Below are positions 47,266 to 57,525 of a DNA stretch of 64,000 bases, piece after piece. The DNA comes from Woeseiaceae bacterium. Lineage in GTDB: Bacteria > Pseudomonadota > Gammaproteobacteria > Steroidobacterales > Woeseiaceae. Where the stretch lies: contig JAJFKR010000002.1 of assembly GCA_021773095.1 (NCBI GenBank), positions 45,677-109,676 on the forward strand. The letters are read 5' to 3'. A program made the position numbers and the translations under genes. The stretch's first letter is position 1. Each line of letters starts with the position of its first letter. Below the pieces are notes generated by a model. That model had not been told where the DNA came from. It made no database searches and was given only the letters and a program-made list of their open reading frames with translations.

Positions 47266-50200
47266 TCAATTCAGTTCACGCCCGGGCGCATATAGAAGGC
47301 GGACATTATTATTCCCGAGCAATTCCGTCAACTTATCGCGTAATTCACGACTCGGACGCACGGCCCATTCCGGCCCCAACGATAGTCGGGCCGCCGCTTT
47401 ATCGCCAATGTAGCGCACCGAGACATCGCAATTACCCTCACGAAACGGCAACAACAGGTCGTGTAACTTAACCAGCAGATTTTCCCCCTGCCCGTTGGGT
47501 GCGAGGCACAAAACCATGCTTTTGGCGCGAGATTCGATGACGCGGTCAATGTGCAGCACATTCTTTGCGTTGACGGTCCAGCTACCGACAAAATCGTCGT
47601 AGCGCAAACCGCCCGTGACGATCACGATCTCATCTTTTACCAGCAAGTGGCGAAATTCCTGAAACGCTTCGCTAAAAAGACTTACTTCCATGCGGGCCGT
47701 GTCATCGTCAAGGACAACACTGACCCGATTTCCTCGCTTGCGTACATCGACGATCAGCCCGGCAACCGTTGCCTCTCGTTTCGGCTGCGCGTATTTGCGG
47801 GTGCCTTTGCTCGATTGCGGTGCCGGCTCCGCGGTGATATCACCCAGCTTTCCATCGGCAAGGTATCGGGCATCGAAGCGATACGCATCAAACGGATGCC
47901 CGGTCAGGTACAACCCAAGCGCTTCTTTTTCATTATTAAGCAGCAGTCGCTGCTGCCATTCGGCGAGTCGCGGCGGTTTGTCTTCGGGGACTTCAACCAC
48001 CGGCTCTGCCAGCCCGAACATATCGTTTTGTCCTGCGGCTGCGGCCTTCGCTTCCTGATCCGCACTTTTTAACGCCTCTGGAACCTGCTGCATCATGCCC
48101 CGGCGCGATTGTCCGAAACTGTCCATGGCGCCGGACTTGACCATCGCCTCGAGCGCACGGCGATTGATTCTATCGTGGTCGACACGGCGGCAAAACCCGA
48201 CCAGACTGTTGAACGGGCCGTGCTCCTCTCGTTCTGCGATTAACGAATCCACGGCCGCCTGACCGACGCCCTTGATTGCGCCGAGACCATACAGAATCGT
48301 GTTTTCATTCGGCACACTGAAGTGATAGTCCGAGGTATTGATATCCGGAGACAGCAAGCTGAGATGCAACTGCCGACAATCGTCTTTTAGCGTCACGAGG
48401 CGGTCAGTGTTGTGTAAATCGGCGCTCATCACCGCGGCCATGAATGCGCCCGGATAGTTCGCTTTGAGATAGGCCGTCTGGTAGGAGAGCACAGCATAGG
48501 CGGCGGAATGAGATTTGTTAAAGCCGTACCCTGCAAATTTCTCCATCAAATCAAAGATACGTGTTGCGGTCTTGTCGGCAACGCCACGTCCGGTCGCACC
48601 TTTGACGAATACCTCGCGTTGTTCGGCCATATCCTCGGCTTTTTTCTTGCCCATTGCGCGTCGCAGCAAGTCGGCACCGCCGAGGGTATAGCCGGCCAGA
48701 ACCTGGGCGATTTGCATCACCTGCTCCTGGTAGAGAATGACGCCATAGGTTTCTTTCAGGACCGGCTTTAGCTCCGGGTGCAAATAATCGATGTCCGCCT
48801 GATTCGTGGCGTGTTTGCGCGTGATGAAATCGTCCACCATGCCGGACTGCAACGGACCCGGCCGAAACAACGCGACGAGTGCCACGAGATCATCAAACCG
48901 GTTCGGTCGCATACGCTTGATGAGGTCGCGCATACCACTGGATTCCAGTTGAAAAACAGCCGCCGTATGCGTGCTCCTTAGCATCCTGAACGTCTTGGGA
49001 TCGTTTTCCGGTATGCGTCCGATCGCAAGATCGAGTCCCGGGTTGGTGTCGTTAACTATCTGCACGGCCCAGTCGATGATGGTTAAGGTCTTGAGGCCAA
49101 GAAAATCGAATTTGACAAGGCCAACCGCTTCAACATCGTCCTTGTCGAGTTGTGTAACGACATTGCTACCGCCCTCCTCACAATAAAGCGGTGCGAAGTC
49201 GGTGAGCGCGCCGGGGGAGATCACGACGCCACCCGCGTGTTTCCCCGCATTGCGGACCAGCCCCTCAAGGGATTTCGCAAGATCGATTATCGCCGTGACT
49301 TCCTCATCATCGCGGTACATTGCTGCAAGCTCATCGGAATCCTGCAGCGCTTTTTCAAGGGTTATGCCGATCTCAAAGGGCACCAGCTTTGCTATGCGGT
49401 CGACAAAGCCATACGGCTGACCCAGCACACGACCCGTATCACGGATGACGGCCTTTGCAGCCATGGTGCCAAAAGTAATAATCTGCGAAACGCGCTCTCG
49501 CCCGTACTGCCCGGCAACGTAATCGATCACGCGGTCGCGGCCTTGCATGCAAAAGTCGACATCGAAATCCGGCATGGAGACGCGCTCGGGATTCAGGAAA
49601 CGCTCGAACAACAACTCATGCTGCAAGGGGTCGAGATCGGTAATGCCCAATACCCAGGCGACCAATGACCCGGCGCCAGAGCCGCGTCCAGGACCTACCG
49701 GTACGCCATTTTCGCGTGCCCAGCGAATGAAATCCGCAACAATCAGGAAGTAGCCGGGAAAGCCCATGGACTGGATAACGCCGAGCTCTGTTGCCAGTCG
49801 TTCGGTGTACGGTACCGAGTACGCGGCGCGGCCTTTGGACTCAATATTTTCGGCGTCAAACTTAATCGCAAGGGCGGCATCCAGTCCCTTTCGCGCCTCG
49901 GACTCCAGGTACCCGGATTCCGCTTCGCCGTCTGGAACCGGAAATTCCGGCAGGATACTGTCACCGAGCCTGAGGTCAAGTGAGCAGCGGCGAGCAATCT
50001 CGAGCGTGTTCTGCAACGCGGACGGCACGTCCGCAAACAGCTCGCACATCTCGTCCGGCGAGCGCAGGTATTGCTGATCGCTGTAATTTCTGGGGCGATC
50101 AACGTCGGCCAGTCCTCGTCCGTCGTGAATACAAACCCGGGCTTCATGGGAATTGAAGCCATCCGGGTCGAGAAAACGAACATCGTTGCTTGCGACTACC

Positions 50201-50784
50201 GCTACATTCTTTTGTGCGGCGAGCTTCAGGCTATCCCGGACAACGTCCTCTTCGCCGGCGCGGCCCGTTCGAATCAACTCGAGGTAAAAGCGATCGCCGA
50301 AAACATCCAGCCAGCCGTCCAGACACTCCGTCGCGAGATCTGCATTGCCACTTCGAAGCGCGCGACCCATATCGCCCTCCCTGCCACCGGACAACGCCAG
50401 TAGTCCATGGCAGGATTCCGGCGTCAGCCATTCGCGTCGCGCCATCGGTTCGCCATGAATCTGGCCTTCAATGTAACTGCGAGTAACGAGCTCCGAGAGA
50501 TTTCGATAGCCCTCGTTATTTTGCACCAGTAACAGCAGCGTGAACGGATTCTCCTGATCTTCGTCGTTCACTATGCGCAGATCGAGACCGATGACGGGTT
50601 TAACACCGGTAGCAATCGCCTTACGATAAAATTTGACCAGACCAAACAGGTTATTCTGATCCGTCAATGCTACCGCGGGCATCTGCTGTTCTTTGCAGCG
50701 AGTCAGCAATTCAGGAATTCGCACGGTACTGTCCACCATCGAGTATTCGGTGTGTACATGCAGATGTACAAATCCGGCACTCAT
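47266..50784 (-). CDS. dnaE: DNA polymerase III subunit alpha
   Basis: A 1172-residue replicative polymerase (E. coli 1160). The N-terminal PHP domain starts [15 protein letters not shown]. The catalytic aspartates are in [19 protein letters not shown] near residue 404. A helix-hairpin-helix, OB fold ([16 protein letters not shown]) and C-terminal domain follow. ATG 50784 overlaps the rnhB TGA and matches the family start [15 protein letters not shown]; an in-frame start at 50832 would lie in rnhB. Confidence 0.97.
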   Translation of the reverse strand: MSAGFVHLHVHTEYSMVDSTVRIPELLTRCKEQQMPAVALTDQNNLFGLVKFYRKAIATGVKPVIGLDLRIVNDEDQENPFTLLLLVQNNEGYRNLSELVTRSYIEGQIHGEPMARREWLTPESCHGLLALSGGREGDMGRALRSGNADLATECLDGWLDVFGDRFYLELIRTGRAGEEDVVRDSLKLAAQKNVAVVASNDVRFLDPDGFNSHEARVCIHDGRGLADVDRPRNYSDQQYLRSPDEMCELFADVPSALQNTLEIARRCSLDLRLGDSILPEFPVPDGEAESGYLESEARKGLDAALAIKFDAENIESKGRAAYSVPYTERLATELGVIQSMGFPGYFLIVADFIRWARENGVPVGPGRGSGAGSLVAWVLGITDLDPLQHELLFERFLNPERVSMPDFDVDFCMQGRDRVIDYVAGQYGRERVSQIITFGTMAAKAVIRDTGRVLGQPYGFVDRIAKLVPFEIGITLEKALQDSDELAAMYRDDEEVTAIIDLAKSLEGLVRNAGKHAGGVVISPGALTDFAPLYCEEGGSNVVTQLDKDDVEAVGLVKFDFLGLKTLTIIDWAVQIVNDTNPGLDLAIGRIPENDPKTFRMLRSTHTAAVFQLESSGMRDLIKRMRPNRFDDLVALVALFRPGPLQSGMVDDFITRKHATNQADIDYLHPELKPVLKETYGVILYQEQVMQIAQVLAGYTLGGADLLRRAMGKKKAEDMAEQREVFVKGATGRGVADKTATRIFDLMEKFAGYGFNKSHSAAYAVLSYQTAYLKANYPGAFMAAVMSADLHNTDRLVTLKDDCRQLHLSLLSPDINTSDYHFSVPNENTILYGLGAIKGVGQAAVDSLIAEREEHGPFNSLVGFCRRVDHDRINRRALEAMVKSGAMDSFGQSRRGMMQQVPEALKSADQEAKAAAAGQNDMFGLAEPVVEVPEDKPPRLAEWQQRLLLNNEKEALGLYLTGHPFDAYRFDARYLADGKLGDITAEPAPQSSKGTRKYAQPKREATVAGLIVDVRKRGNRVSVVLDDDTARMEVSLFSEAFQEFRHLLVKDEIVIVTGGLRYDDFVGSWTVNAKNVLHIDRVIESRAKSMVLCLAPNGQGENLLVKLHDLLLPFREGNCDVSVRYIGDKAAARLSLGPEWAVRPSRELRDKLTELLGNNNVRLLYAPGRELN

Positions 50785-51386
50785 CGCGCAGCGGCCCTTA
50801 CCGGCGCAAAGGATTGTCGATGCAGTTCGCAAGGACCGAATTCCTTCAGTTTCTCGCGGTGTATTTCCGTGCCATAACCCTTATGTCGTGCGAACGCGTA
50901 ACAAGGATAAATCTTGTCGAGCTCCACCATCATACGATCACGTGTCGTCTTCGCAATGATCGATGCAGCACTGATCGCGGGCACAATATCGTCACCGCCA
51001 ATGATCGCTTCCCCCGCTATGCTTGCCCCATCAAAGCGCAGGTTCGGCAATCGATTGCCATCAATCTGAACCTTGGCGGGCATCACTGACAGGCCAAGCA
51101 GGGCGCGCCGCATGGCGAGCATAGTCGCCGCGAGAATGTTGATCGTGTCGATTTCCCGGGGATCTGCCCACGCAACGGACCAGGCCAGTGAAAATTGCCG
51201 GATCTCGCCAGCGAGCGCATCGCGGCGTTTCTCCGTCAGTTTCTTCGAGTCCGCCAGTCCTTCGATCGGTGCACGCGGATTGAGGACTACAGCCGCCGCG
51301 ACGACCGGGCCCGCAAGGGGGCCCCGGCCCGCCTCATCAACGCCGGCCATTAGCCCGTCTTTATTAAAAAATGTTGCCTGCTGCAT
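50781..51386 (-). CDS. rnhB: Ribonuclease HII
   Basis: A 201-residue enzyme removing ribonucleotides from DNA. Catalytic Asp17 and Glu18 are in [17 protein letters not shown], with further acidic residues in DGNRLP and [13 protein letters not shown] 51386 follows the lpxB stop by 10 bases; a longer frame from 51422 would overlap lpxB. The lpxB-rnhB-dnaE order is typical. Confidence 0.96.
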   Translation of the reverse strand: MQQATFFNKDGLMAGVDEAGRGPLAGPVVAAAVVLNPRAPIEGLADSKKLTEKRRDALAGEIRQFSLAWSVAWADPREIDTINILAATMLAMRRALLGLSVMPAKVQIDGNRLPNLRFDGASIAGEAIIGGDDIVPAISAASIIAKTTRDRMMVELDKIYPCYAFARHKGYGTEIHREKLKEFGPCELHRQSFAPVRAAAR

Positions 51387-51396
51387 CTTAGGTTTT

Positions 51397-52530
51397 TTAA
51401 TTGAGAAGCGAAACCACCGCATCGGCCGCGCGCTGATCTGTATTTTGTGCCAGCTCGGCCCTCAGTCTAGCAAATCTGTCGCCGATGGAATGCCTTCGAT
51501 CAGCATCATCGAGTAAATCCATGACCGCCCTGGCAATATCCGGCGGACGCGCATCGCCCTGAATGAATTCGGGCACCAGCGGCATCTCCGTCAGCAGGTT
51601 GGGGAGCGTAAAGTGTGTCAGCTTGAGAAGATTAAGTCCCTTGACAATCGCATAGGTAATTCGTCCGACCCGATACGCCGCAACAGTCGGTTTTCCCAGT
51701 AACGCAGACTCAAGTGCGGCGGTCCCTGATGCCAACAAGACGACGTCGGCGGCGATCATGGCGTTTTCCGAATCGCCGTCGAGCAAAACGAATTGCTCTT
51801 TCAGCCCGGCGGCGGCGATCTGTGCTTCGATCGCAGGCTTCAGTGACGGTGTTGCGACCGGAGTAACAAACTGCACGCTACTTCGCGCACCGGCGACAAG
51901 CGCGGCAGCGCTAACAAAAATTTCACCCAGCATGGCTATCTCGCTCGCCCTGCTTCCGGGCAGAACCGCGACAATCTCATCCGCGGCAAGACCCAGCGCC
52001 TGCCGAGCCGCCGCCACGTCCGGGTCTGCCGGCGTGCTGTCGGCCTTTGGATGGCCTACGAACGTCGCATCCACGCCCACACCGTCGTACAGCGCCTCTT
52101 CAAAGGGCAGAATGCAGAGCACTTTGTCGGCGGCCGCTTTCACGGTCTTTATGCGCCCCGCTCGCCAGGCCCAAATCGACGGGCTAACGTAATGAACGGT
52201 CTTAATACCTGCGGCGCGCAGTTTTTTTTCCAGGCCTAGATTAAAGTCCGGCGCATCGATGCCAACAAAAACGTCGGGCGGCGATGCCTTCCAGCGCTCA
52301 ACCAGGTCTTTCCGAAGTTTCAATAATCGTGGCAGGTGGGAAAGTGGCTCGATCAGACCAAAAACTGCCAGTGATTCCGACGGCTCCCACTGCTCGCATC
52401 CGGCCGCCAGCATTTCGGGACCGGCTATGCCCTCGAAAGTCGCTTGGGGATAGCGTTGCTTGAGAGCGCGAACCAATCCCGCACCCAGCAGATCACCGGA
52501 CGATTCGCCAGCAACCAACCCGATCTTCAC
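51397..52530 (-). CDS. lpxB: Lipid-A-disaccharide synthase
   Basis: A 377-residue GT19 glycosyltransferase joining UDP-2,3-diacylglucosamine and lipid [39 protein letters not shown] and [10 protein letters not shown] are diagnostic. The GTG start at 52530 lies 12 bases from the structured repeat at 52542-52811, which separates it from lpxA. Translation initiation may therefore depend on that element's RNA fold. Confidence 0.97.
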   Translation of the reverse strand: MKIGLVAGESSGDLLGAGLVRALKQRYPQATFEGIAGPEMLAAGCEQWEPSESLAVFGLIEPLSHLPRLLKLRKDLVERWKASPPDVFVGIDAPDFNLGLEKKLRAAGIKTVHYVSPSIWAWRAGRIKTVKAAADKVLCILPFEEALYDGVGVDATFVGHPKADSTPADPDVAAARQALGLAADEIVAVLPGSRASEIAMLGEIFVSAAALVAGARSSVQFVTPVATPSLKPAIEAQIAAAGLKEQFVLLDGDSENAMIAADVVLLASGTAALESALLGKPTVAAYRVGRITYAIVKGLNLLKLTHFTLPNLLTEMPLVPEFIQGDARPPDIARAVMDLLDDADRRHSIGDRFARLRAELAQNTDQRAADAVVSLLN

Positions 52531-52541
52531 GGCCGGAACAC

Positions 52542-52811
52542 CTAGTGTAGTGTAACGAACAAATGGTACCTAGCAGCGTGGCGAGAAGCCGTTAGCTGCA
52601 AGGCGCGTTTCGCAGGGAATGGCTTGTCCTTTTCAAGAAGCGCAACACCGCAGATGACGGCTTCTCGCCACGCCCGAAGGGAGGCCCACAAATGATCCAA
52701 TACCGTGTTGCAGCCCTTGTTAATGGAATAACCATTAACGGCAAACTGCGCCTTGTCTTGAATCATTTGTGGGCCTCTGATAGGTACCATTTATTCGTTA
52801 CACCACACTAG
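52542..52811. mobile_element. 270-bp MITE-like structured repeat between lpxA and lpxB
   Basis: Terminal inverted repeats of 32 bp (52542-52573 and 52780-52811) match at 29 positions and both begin CTAG. Inside are two further inverted repeats: a perfect 17-bp pair (52576-52592 with 52657-52673, core GTGGCGAGAAGCCGT) and a 20-bp pair with one mismatch (52681-52700 with 52758-52777, core GAGGCCCACAAATGAT). The second encloses GTTAATGG-AATAA-CCATTAAC. As RNA or single-stranded DNA this gives a long closing stem with two arms. A minus-strand 82-codon frame runs from an ATG in one end to the terminal TAG in the other. No transposase is present. Confidence 0.85.
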
Positions 52812-53578
52812 CGAATGATGCCGCGTTCGGCCGAACGCAGTGATTCAAGAAACAGCACCAGCTCCTGCTGCTCATCGACTATCGCCTCTATCTGCCCGAT
52901 CGCTTCTGTGAGTTTCAGACCTTTCCTGTATACAAGACGATAGGCGTTTTTGATATTTCGAATCTGATCGCTGGAAAAGTCACGACGCTTCAATCCTTCG
53001 CTGTTGATACCTTTTGGTACAGCCGGCTGGCCAGACGCCATCGTATACGCAGGAACGTCACGGTTTGCGCCCGCATACATACCGAGAAAGGCATGTGCGC
53101 CAATCTTGCAAAACTGGTGCACGCCGGAAAATCCGGCGCAAATCGCCCAGTCGCCGACATGTACGTGCCCTGCGAGCGTGGTGTTATTCGCCATTATTGT
53201 CTGATTTCCGACAACGCAATCATGCGCAATGTGGCAATAGGCCATGATCCAGTTGTCGTCACCGATTACCGTCTCACCCGCATCCTGGATCGTACCTCGA
53301 CTAACCGTGCAAAATTCACGAATCGTATTTCGGTTACCGACGGTGAGGCGCGTCGCTTCGTTGGCGTATTTCTTGTCCTGTGGATCATCGCCGATTGAGG
53401 CGAATTGGTAGATGTGATTGTCATTACCAATTTGCGTTGGGCCATTGATAACAACATGGCTGTCAATTTTCGTGCCCGAGTTTATCTCTACGTGATCGCC
53501 GATTACCGAATACGGGCCAACGTCAACTCCGTCGGCGATGTTCGCTGTTTCAGAAATAATGGCTGTCGAGTGAATCAT
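52808..53578 (-). CDS. lpxA: UDP-N-acetylglucosamine acyltransferase LpxA
   Basis: A 256-residue left-handed beta-helix acyltransferase adding the 3-OH acyl chain in the first lipid A step. Hexapeptide repeats fill residues 1-190, and the catalytic His is likely His119 in HIAHDCVVG. ATG 53578 overlaps the lpxD stop. The TAG stop (52810-52808) lies in the end of the mobile repeat, so the last residues (GIIR) abut it. fabZ, normally between lpxD and lpxA, is absent. Confidence 0.97.
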   Translation of the reverse strand: MIHSTAIISETANIADGVDVGPYSVIGDHVEINSGTKIDSHVVINGPTQIGNDNHIYQFASIGDDPQDKKYANEATRLTVGNRNTIREFCTVSRGTIQDAGETVIGDDNWIMAYCHIAHDCVVGNQTIMANNTTLAGHVHVGDWAICAGFSGVHQFCKIGAHAFLGMYAGANRDVPAYTMASGQPAVPKGINSEGLKRRDFSSDQIRNIKNAYRLVYRKGLKLTEAIGQIEAIVDEQQELVLFLESLRSAERGIIR

Positions 53579-54579
53579 TTTTCAAGCTTCTTAACGCGTT
53601 CGAACAGGTTACCAAGACGGCGGAATCTCGCCAGTTGCTTCGCCCAGGACTTCGCGTCATCCGCCGGAAAACTGGCCGCGTAGGTACCGGACTTTACGAT
53701 ATTTTTTGAGAGAAATGTTTTCGCTGCCACGACAACGTCGTCGCAAACAGTGATGTGCCCTACAGTGCCTGATTTTCCGGCGAACAAACACCGCTTGCCG
53801 ATTGTTGTACTGCCCGCAATGCCGGTCATTGCCGCCAAAGCAGAATGCTCCCCGATGCGCACGTTGTGCGCGATCATACACAGGTTATCAATCCGTACAC
53901 CGTCTTCAATGACCGTGTCACCGATTGCGCCGCGATCGATGGTCGTGTTGGCGCCGATTTCCACATCGCTGCCAACTTGCACCCCGCCGAGCTGTGGAAC
54001 CTTCACCCAACCGTCCGGCGACATTGCATTACCGAAACCATCTGAGCCGATAACGACACCTGGATGAAAAATGCCACGTACGCCGATTCTTACATTCTTC
54101 AAGACCGTGACATTCGCGACGAATCGACAGTAGTCACCAATGCTGCAGTCAGAGTCGATCACAGAGCCGGGCCCGATAACGACATTCTCGCCAATAGTGG
54201 TACGCTCACCGATGAGGGCATTGGCCGCAATGTGTGCGCTGGCCGAGACTCGCGCCGAATCCGCAACCACCGCCGTCGCATGAACACCGGGTGCAAAGAG
54301 GGGTTCGGGACATACCAGAGCCGCCATCCGGGCATAAGTCGCGTACGGATTGTCGCTGATAAATGCCGCAACCGGACAGGAAGCAGCATCTTCCGCCCGC
54401 AAGACAACAACAGCTGCCTTCGTCGAAGGCAGCTGAGCGGTGTACAACGAGCTAGCCAAAAAGGTTAGCGACTCAGGAGTTGCGCCCTGTAGTGACGCCA
54501 CCCGGTCTACGGTCGTGTCCGGATCGCCGATTAGCTCGCAGCCGACACTGACTGCGAGTTCTCCGAGACTGATCGGCAT
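53575..54579 (-). CDS. lpxD: UDP-3-O-(3-hydroxyacyl)glucosamine N-acyltransferase LpxD
   Basis: A 334-residue enzyme for the third step of lipid A synthesis. The N-terminal uridine-binding domain (about 1-100) is followed by hexapeptide repeats and a C-terminal helix (FRRLGNLFERVKKLEK). MIAHNVRIGEHSALA holds the catalytic His. It follows skp by 20 bases and overlaps lpxA by 4, leaving no room for fabZ. Confidence 0.97.
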   Translation of the reverse strand: MPISLGELAVSVGCELIGDPDTTVDRVASLQGATPESLTFLASSLYTAQLPSTKAAVVVLRAEDAASCPVAAFISDNPYATYARMAALVCPEPLFAPGVHATAVVADSARVSASAHIAANALIGERTTIGENVVIGPGSVIDSDCSIGDYCRFVANVTVLKNVRIGVRGIFHPGVVIGSDGFGNAMSPDGWVKVPQLGGVQVGSDVEIGANTTIDRGAIGDTVIEDGVRIDNLCMIAHNVRIGEHSALAAMTGIAGSTTIGKRCLFAGKSGTVGHITVCDDVVVAAKTFLSKNIVKSGTYAASFPADDAKSWAKQLARFRRLGNLFERVKKLEK

Positions 54580-54599
54580 TCGGGCCGCCTAACGCCGGC

Positions 54600-55136
54600 C
54601 TACTGTGACGCCGCTTCGTGGTTAGCGATAACTGCGTTCAGCACATCTTCAGTGATATTGGCCGCAGCGCTGGCGTACAGCACACCGTCGCCGATGATGA
54701 GATCGTAGCCCTGAGCCTGCGCATAGTCCTGCACTTCTTTCAGAATAGTACGCTGCAGCTGTCCAATTTCTTCGTTTTGCCGAAGATTGCTGTCTTCCTG
54801 GAATTCCGTGCGCATACGCTCGAATTCACGGCCCAGCTCACGCAGATTTTTCTCAGCATTACGGCGCTCAGTCTCGCCCATTACAGCCAGATCTTTCTGA
54901 ACCTTCGCTTGCAGGTCTTCTATTTCTTTTTGTTTTGCAACGATTGCTCGCTCGTCTGGCGCGAACTCCTCGCGTAATGCATCCATGACAACCTTCGTTT
55001 GCGGTGCACGTTCCACGATAGCCTGCAAACTCACTACACCGACTTTCGTATCCTGTGCAGATGCCGGCATCGCTACAGCGAATACCAATGCAACGCCAAG
55101 TACTGCTCTTATCAACTGCTTATTCATAAAACTCAT
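54600..55136 (-). CDS. skp: Periplasmic chaperone Skp/OmpH
   Basis: A 178-residue periplasmic holdase for unfolded outer-membrane proteins. The signal peptide (MNKQLIRAVLGVALVFAVAM, cleavage near ASA) precedes the core, with a long coiled coil (about 60-130, RAIVAKQKEIEDLQAKVQKD). ATG 55136 has AAAGGGA upstream. It lies between bamA and lpxD as usual. Confidence 0.94.
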   Translation of the reverse strand: MSFMNKQLIRAVLGVALVFAVAMPASAQDTKVGVVSLQAIVERAPQTKVVMDALREEFAPDERAIVAKQKEIEDLQAKVQKDLAVMGETERRNAEKNLRELGREFERMRTEFQEDSNLRQNEEIGQLQRTILKEVQDYAQAQGYDLIIGDGVLYASAAANITEDVLNAVIANHEAASQ

Positions 55137-55149
55137 GTATCCCTTTCCC

Positions 55150-57525
55150 TTAAAACGCTTGTCCAATCGAGAACTGAAATCTTTCTATCTCGTCCCCAAA
55201 AAATCTATCATTGCCTACATACTCATTCAGCGGTAAAGCATAACTGAATCTAAATAATCCCAGCGGCGCCAGCCACTGTATTCCGATGCCAACGGAGGCG
55301 CGTAATTCGTCCAAATCCGGTTTGTATTCGACCGGGCTACCCAGCTTATCGGTAAAAATGACCTCGCCGCTATTGAATACGTTACCGACATCGTAAAAGA
55401 GGCTAGCCCGAGCCTGACTGGCAAACTTCTCCGGCAGCGGGATTATAAGCTCTAGCTGGCTCGCAACCAACACATTACCACCGTATGGCCGCCCGAAGCT
55501 GTCGCGGGGTCCTAGAAAAGACTCTTTAAATCCACGAATGGACTGCGGCCCGCCACCGAAGAATTGCTTGTACGGCGGGGCGGCTGTCGTATCGCCCAGC
55601 GCCTCTGTGATGCCCAGTTCGGTGTTCAGGCGAATAGCCCACCTCGACGTGATCGGAAAATATTTCGTAAAATTGTATCGCGCCTGATAGAACTCAATGT
55701 CACTACCGGGTATTGTCGCGCTCAGAAACAACTGTTGGCGAGTACCGCGAGTTGCGAATAACGACCGGTTGCGACTGTCGTAGGACCAGCTTGCAACCAG
55801 CTCGAGCGTGTCAAATTCTGAGCCAAAGAAAGCAGCTCCGTTGCCGAGGTCCTGGATGAATGGGCTGCCGTTGTTTAATACCCAATCCTGTGCCTGCTGC
55901 GTGCTGTTTGTTGACGAAACGAGTTCGGAATGCTGAAAAGTCAGTCCGAACGAAAGACGTTGATATTCGGAAATCGGGTAGCCATAGTCAACTGTCGCAC
56001 CGGCACTCGTCGTCGAGAAATCGGATGACGCCGAAGTAAACTGCGTGATGTCGCGAAAGTTAACGCTCAATGTGCGGTGAACGCCATCCATGGTTCGGTA
56101 CGGATCAGTATGCGAAATACTGTAGAGTTTTTGGAAGCGACCCGAATTCAGTTCGAGCGCGACACGGTTGCCGGTACCAAGAAAATTAGTGTGTACGATG
56201 CTGCCGTTGAGTAGTAATCCCTGCGATTCAGAAAAACCGACACCGCCCGAGAATTGCCCGGGCATGCGATATTCCAGGTCGACGTCTACATCGACCATGT
56301 CCGGAGAACCAGGAACCGGCGTTGTACGGTAATCAACACCCGGCTCAACGTAGGGCAGTCGTTGCAACAGAATTTTGGAGCGGTCCATCAACGAGTTCGA
56401 CAAGTACGCGCCTTCCATCTGACGCATCTCACGACGTAAGACCTCGTCATCTACTTCGCTGATACCGTTGAATTTGATGTTGCGCACGTAAACGCGACTT
56501 TGCGGATTCAGATAAAACGTAATCGCGGCTTCTTTGGTCTCGCGATCGAGCTCCGGTACCGGCTCAATTTCCGCATTGGCGTAGCCCTCTTCACCCAGCC
56601 GAAATTGCATGAACTCGGCGGACTGCGTCAGAATATTCTGATTAAAGACTGCGCCTGGCTGGATGAATACCAGCCTACGAAGATACGCCTCCGGAACGAC
56701 CATATCGCCGACGAGCTTAACGTCGGAGATTGTATAAACATCACCTTCGCGCACGTTGATAGTGACGAAAATATCTTTCTTGTTTGGGGAGATCGCGACC
56801 TGAGTCGATTCGACACGGAAGTCAGCGTATCCACGGTCCATATAATAGGACCGTAGAATTTCGAGATCACCTTCCAGCGCTTCTTTTGCGTAACGATCGT
56901 CCTGCCGGATCCAGGACAGCCAGTTGGCGGTGTCGAGCGTAAAGTCCTCGCGAATATCATCTTCGTCAAACGAATCATTACCGATTATGTTTACCTGCCG
57001 AATCTTTGCCCGCTCACCCTCTTTGACATCGATCGATATACGCACGGTGTTGTTCGGACGGTCCTGAACATCGGTTGTGATCTCGACACCGTACTTGCCA
57101 CGATCGTAGTACTGCTCGCGCAGGAACATCTCGACATTATCAAGCACAGACTCGTCAAACGTTCGACCACGCGCGAGACCTACGTTTCGCAATGACTCCA
57201 TCAAGTCTTCCGTCTTGATGTCCTTGTTACCGTCTATGGTGAAGTTCTCGATCGAGGGACGCTCTTTAACGACGATGACGAGCGTATCCTCGTCACGACG
57301 CATTTGAACATCGTCGAACAGGTTTTGCCCGTACAAAGAGCGAATCGCTTCACCAACGCGAATGTTGTCAACCGTATCGCCGATGTTTATCGGCAAATAG
57401 TTGAAAACGGTTCCTTCGGAAATCCGTTGCAGGCCTTCAACCCGCATGTCTTTGACCACGAAATTCGCGGCAGCCATCGAAGTTAAAGGCAGCAGTACCA
57501 GCAACGCTAATAAAGTCTTTTTCAC
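55150..57525 (-). CDS. bamA: Outer membrane protein assembly factor BamA
   Basis: A 791-residue Omp85 protein. The signal peptide (about 1-19) precedes five POTRA domains (FVVKDMRVEGLQRISEGTVF first; each ends near a GY/D-x-A segment), and a 16-strand barrel spans about 420-791. Conserved SIRGFKESFLGPRD is the L6-type region (RGF motif), and the last residue is Phe, the usual beta-signal end. The GTG start overlaps the rseP stop by 4 bases. Confidence 0.97.
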   Translation of the reverse strand: MKKTLLALLVLLPLTSMAAANFVVKDMRVEGLQRISEGTVFNYLPINIGDTVDNIRVGEAIRSLYGQNLFDDVQMRRDEDTLVIVVKERPSIENFTIDGNKDIKTEDLMESLRNVGLARGRTFDESVLDNVEMFLREQYYDRGKYGVEITTDVQDRPNNTVRISIDVKEGERAKIRQVNIIGNDSFDEDDIREDFTLDTANWLSWIRQDDRYAKEALEGDLEILRSYYMDRGYADFRVESTQVAISPNKKDIFVTINVREGDVYTISDVKLVGDMVVPEAYLRRLVFIQPGAVFNQNILTQSAEFMQFRLGEEGYANAEIEPVPELDRETKEAAITFYLNPQSRVYVRNIKFNGISEVDDEVLRREMRQMEGAYLSNSLMDRSKILLQRLPYVEPGVDYRTTPVPGSPDMVDVDVDLEYRMPGQFSGGVGFSESQGLLLNGSIVHTNFLGTGNRVALELNSGRFQKLYSISHTDPYRTMDGVHRTLSVNFRDITQFTSASSDFSTTSAGATVDYGYPISEYQRLSFGLTFQHSELVSSTNSTQQAQDWVLNNGSPFIQDLGNGAAFFGSEFDTLELVASWSYDSRNRSLFATRGTRQQLFLSATIPGSDIEFYQARYNFTKYFPITSRWAIRLNTELGITEALGDTTAAPPYKQFFGGGPQSIRGFKESFLGPRDSFGRPYGGNVLVASQLELIIPLPEKFASQARASLFYDVGNVFNSGEVIFTDKLGSPVEYKPDLDELRASVGIGIQWLAPLGLFRFSYALPLNEYVGNDRFFGDEIERFQFSIGQAF

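Noticed and set aside
53575..54579. Hexapeptide-repeat periodicity seen as DNA repeats in lpxD and lpxA
   Set aside because: It is protein-level left-handed beta-helix periodicity, not a tandem DNA repeat.
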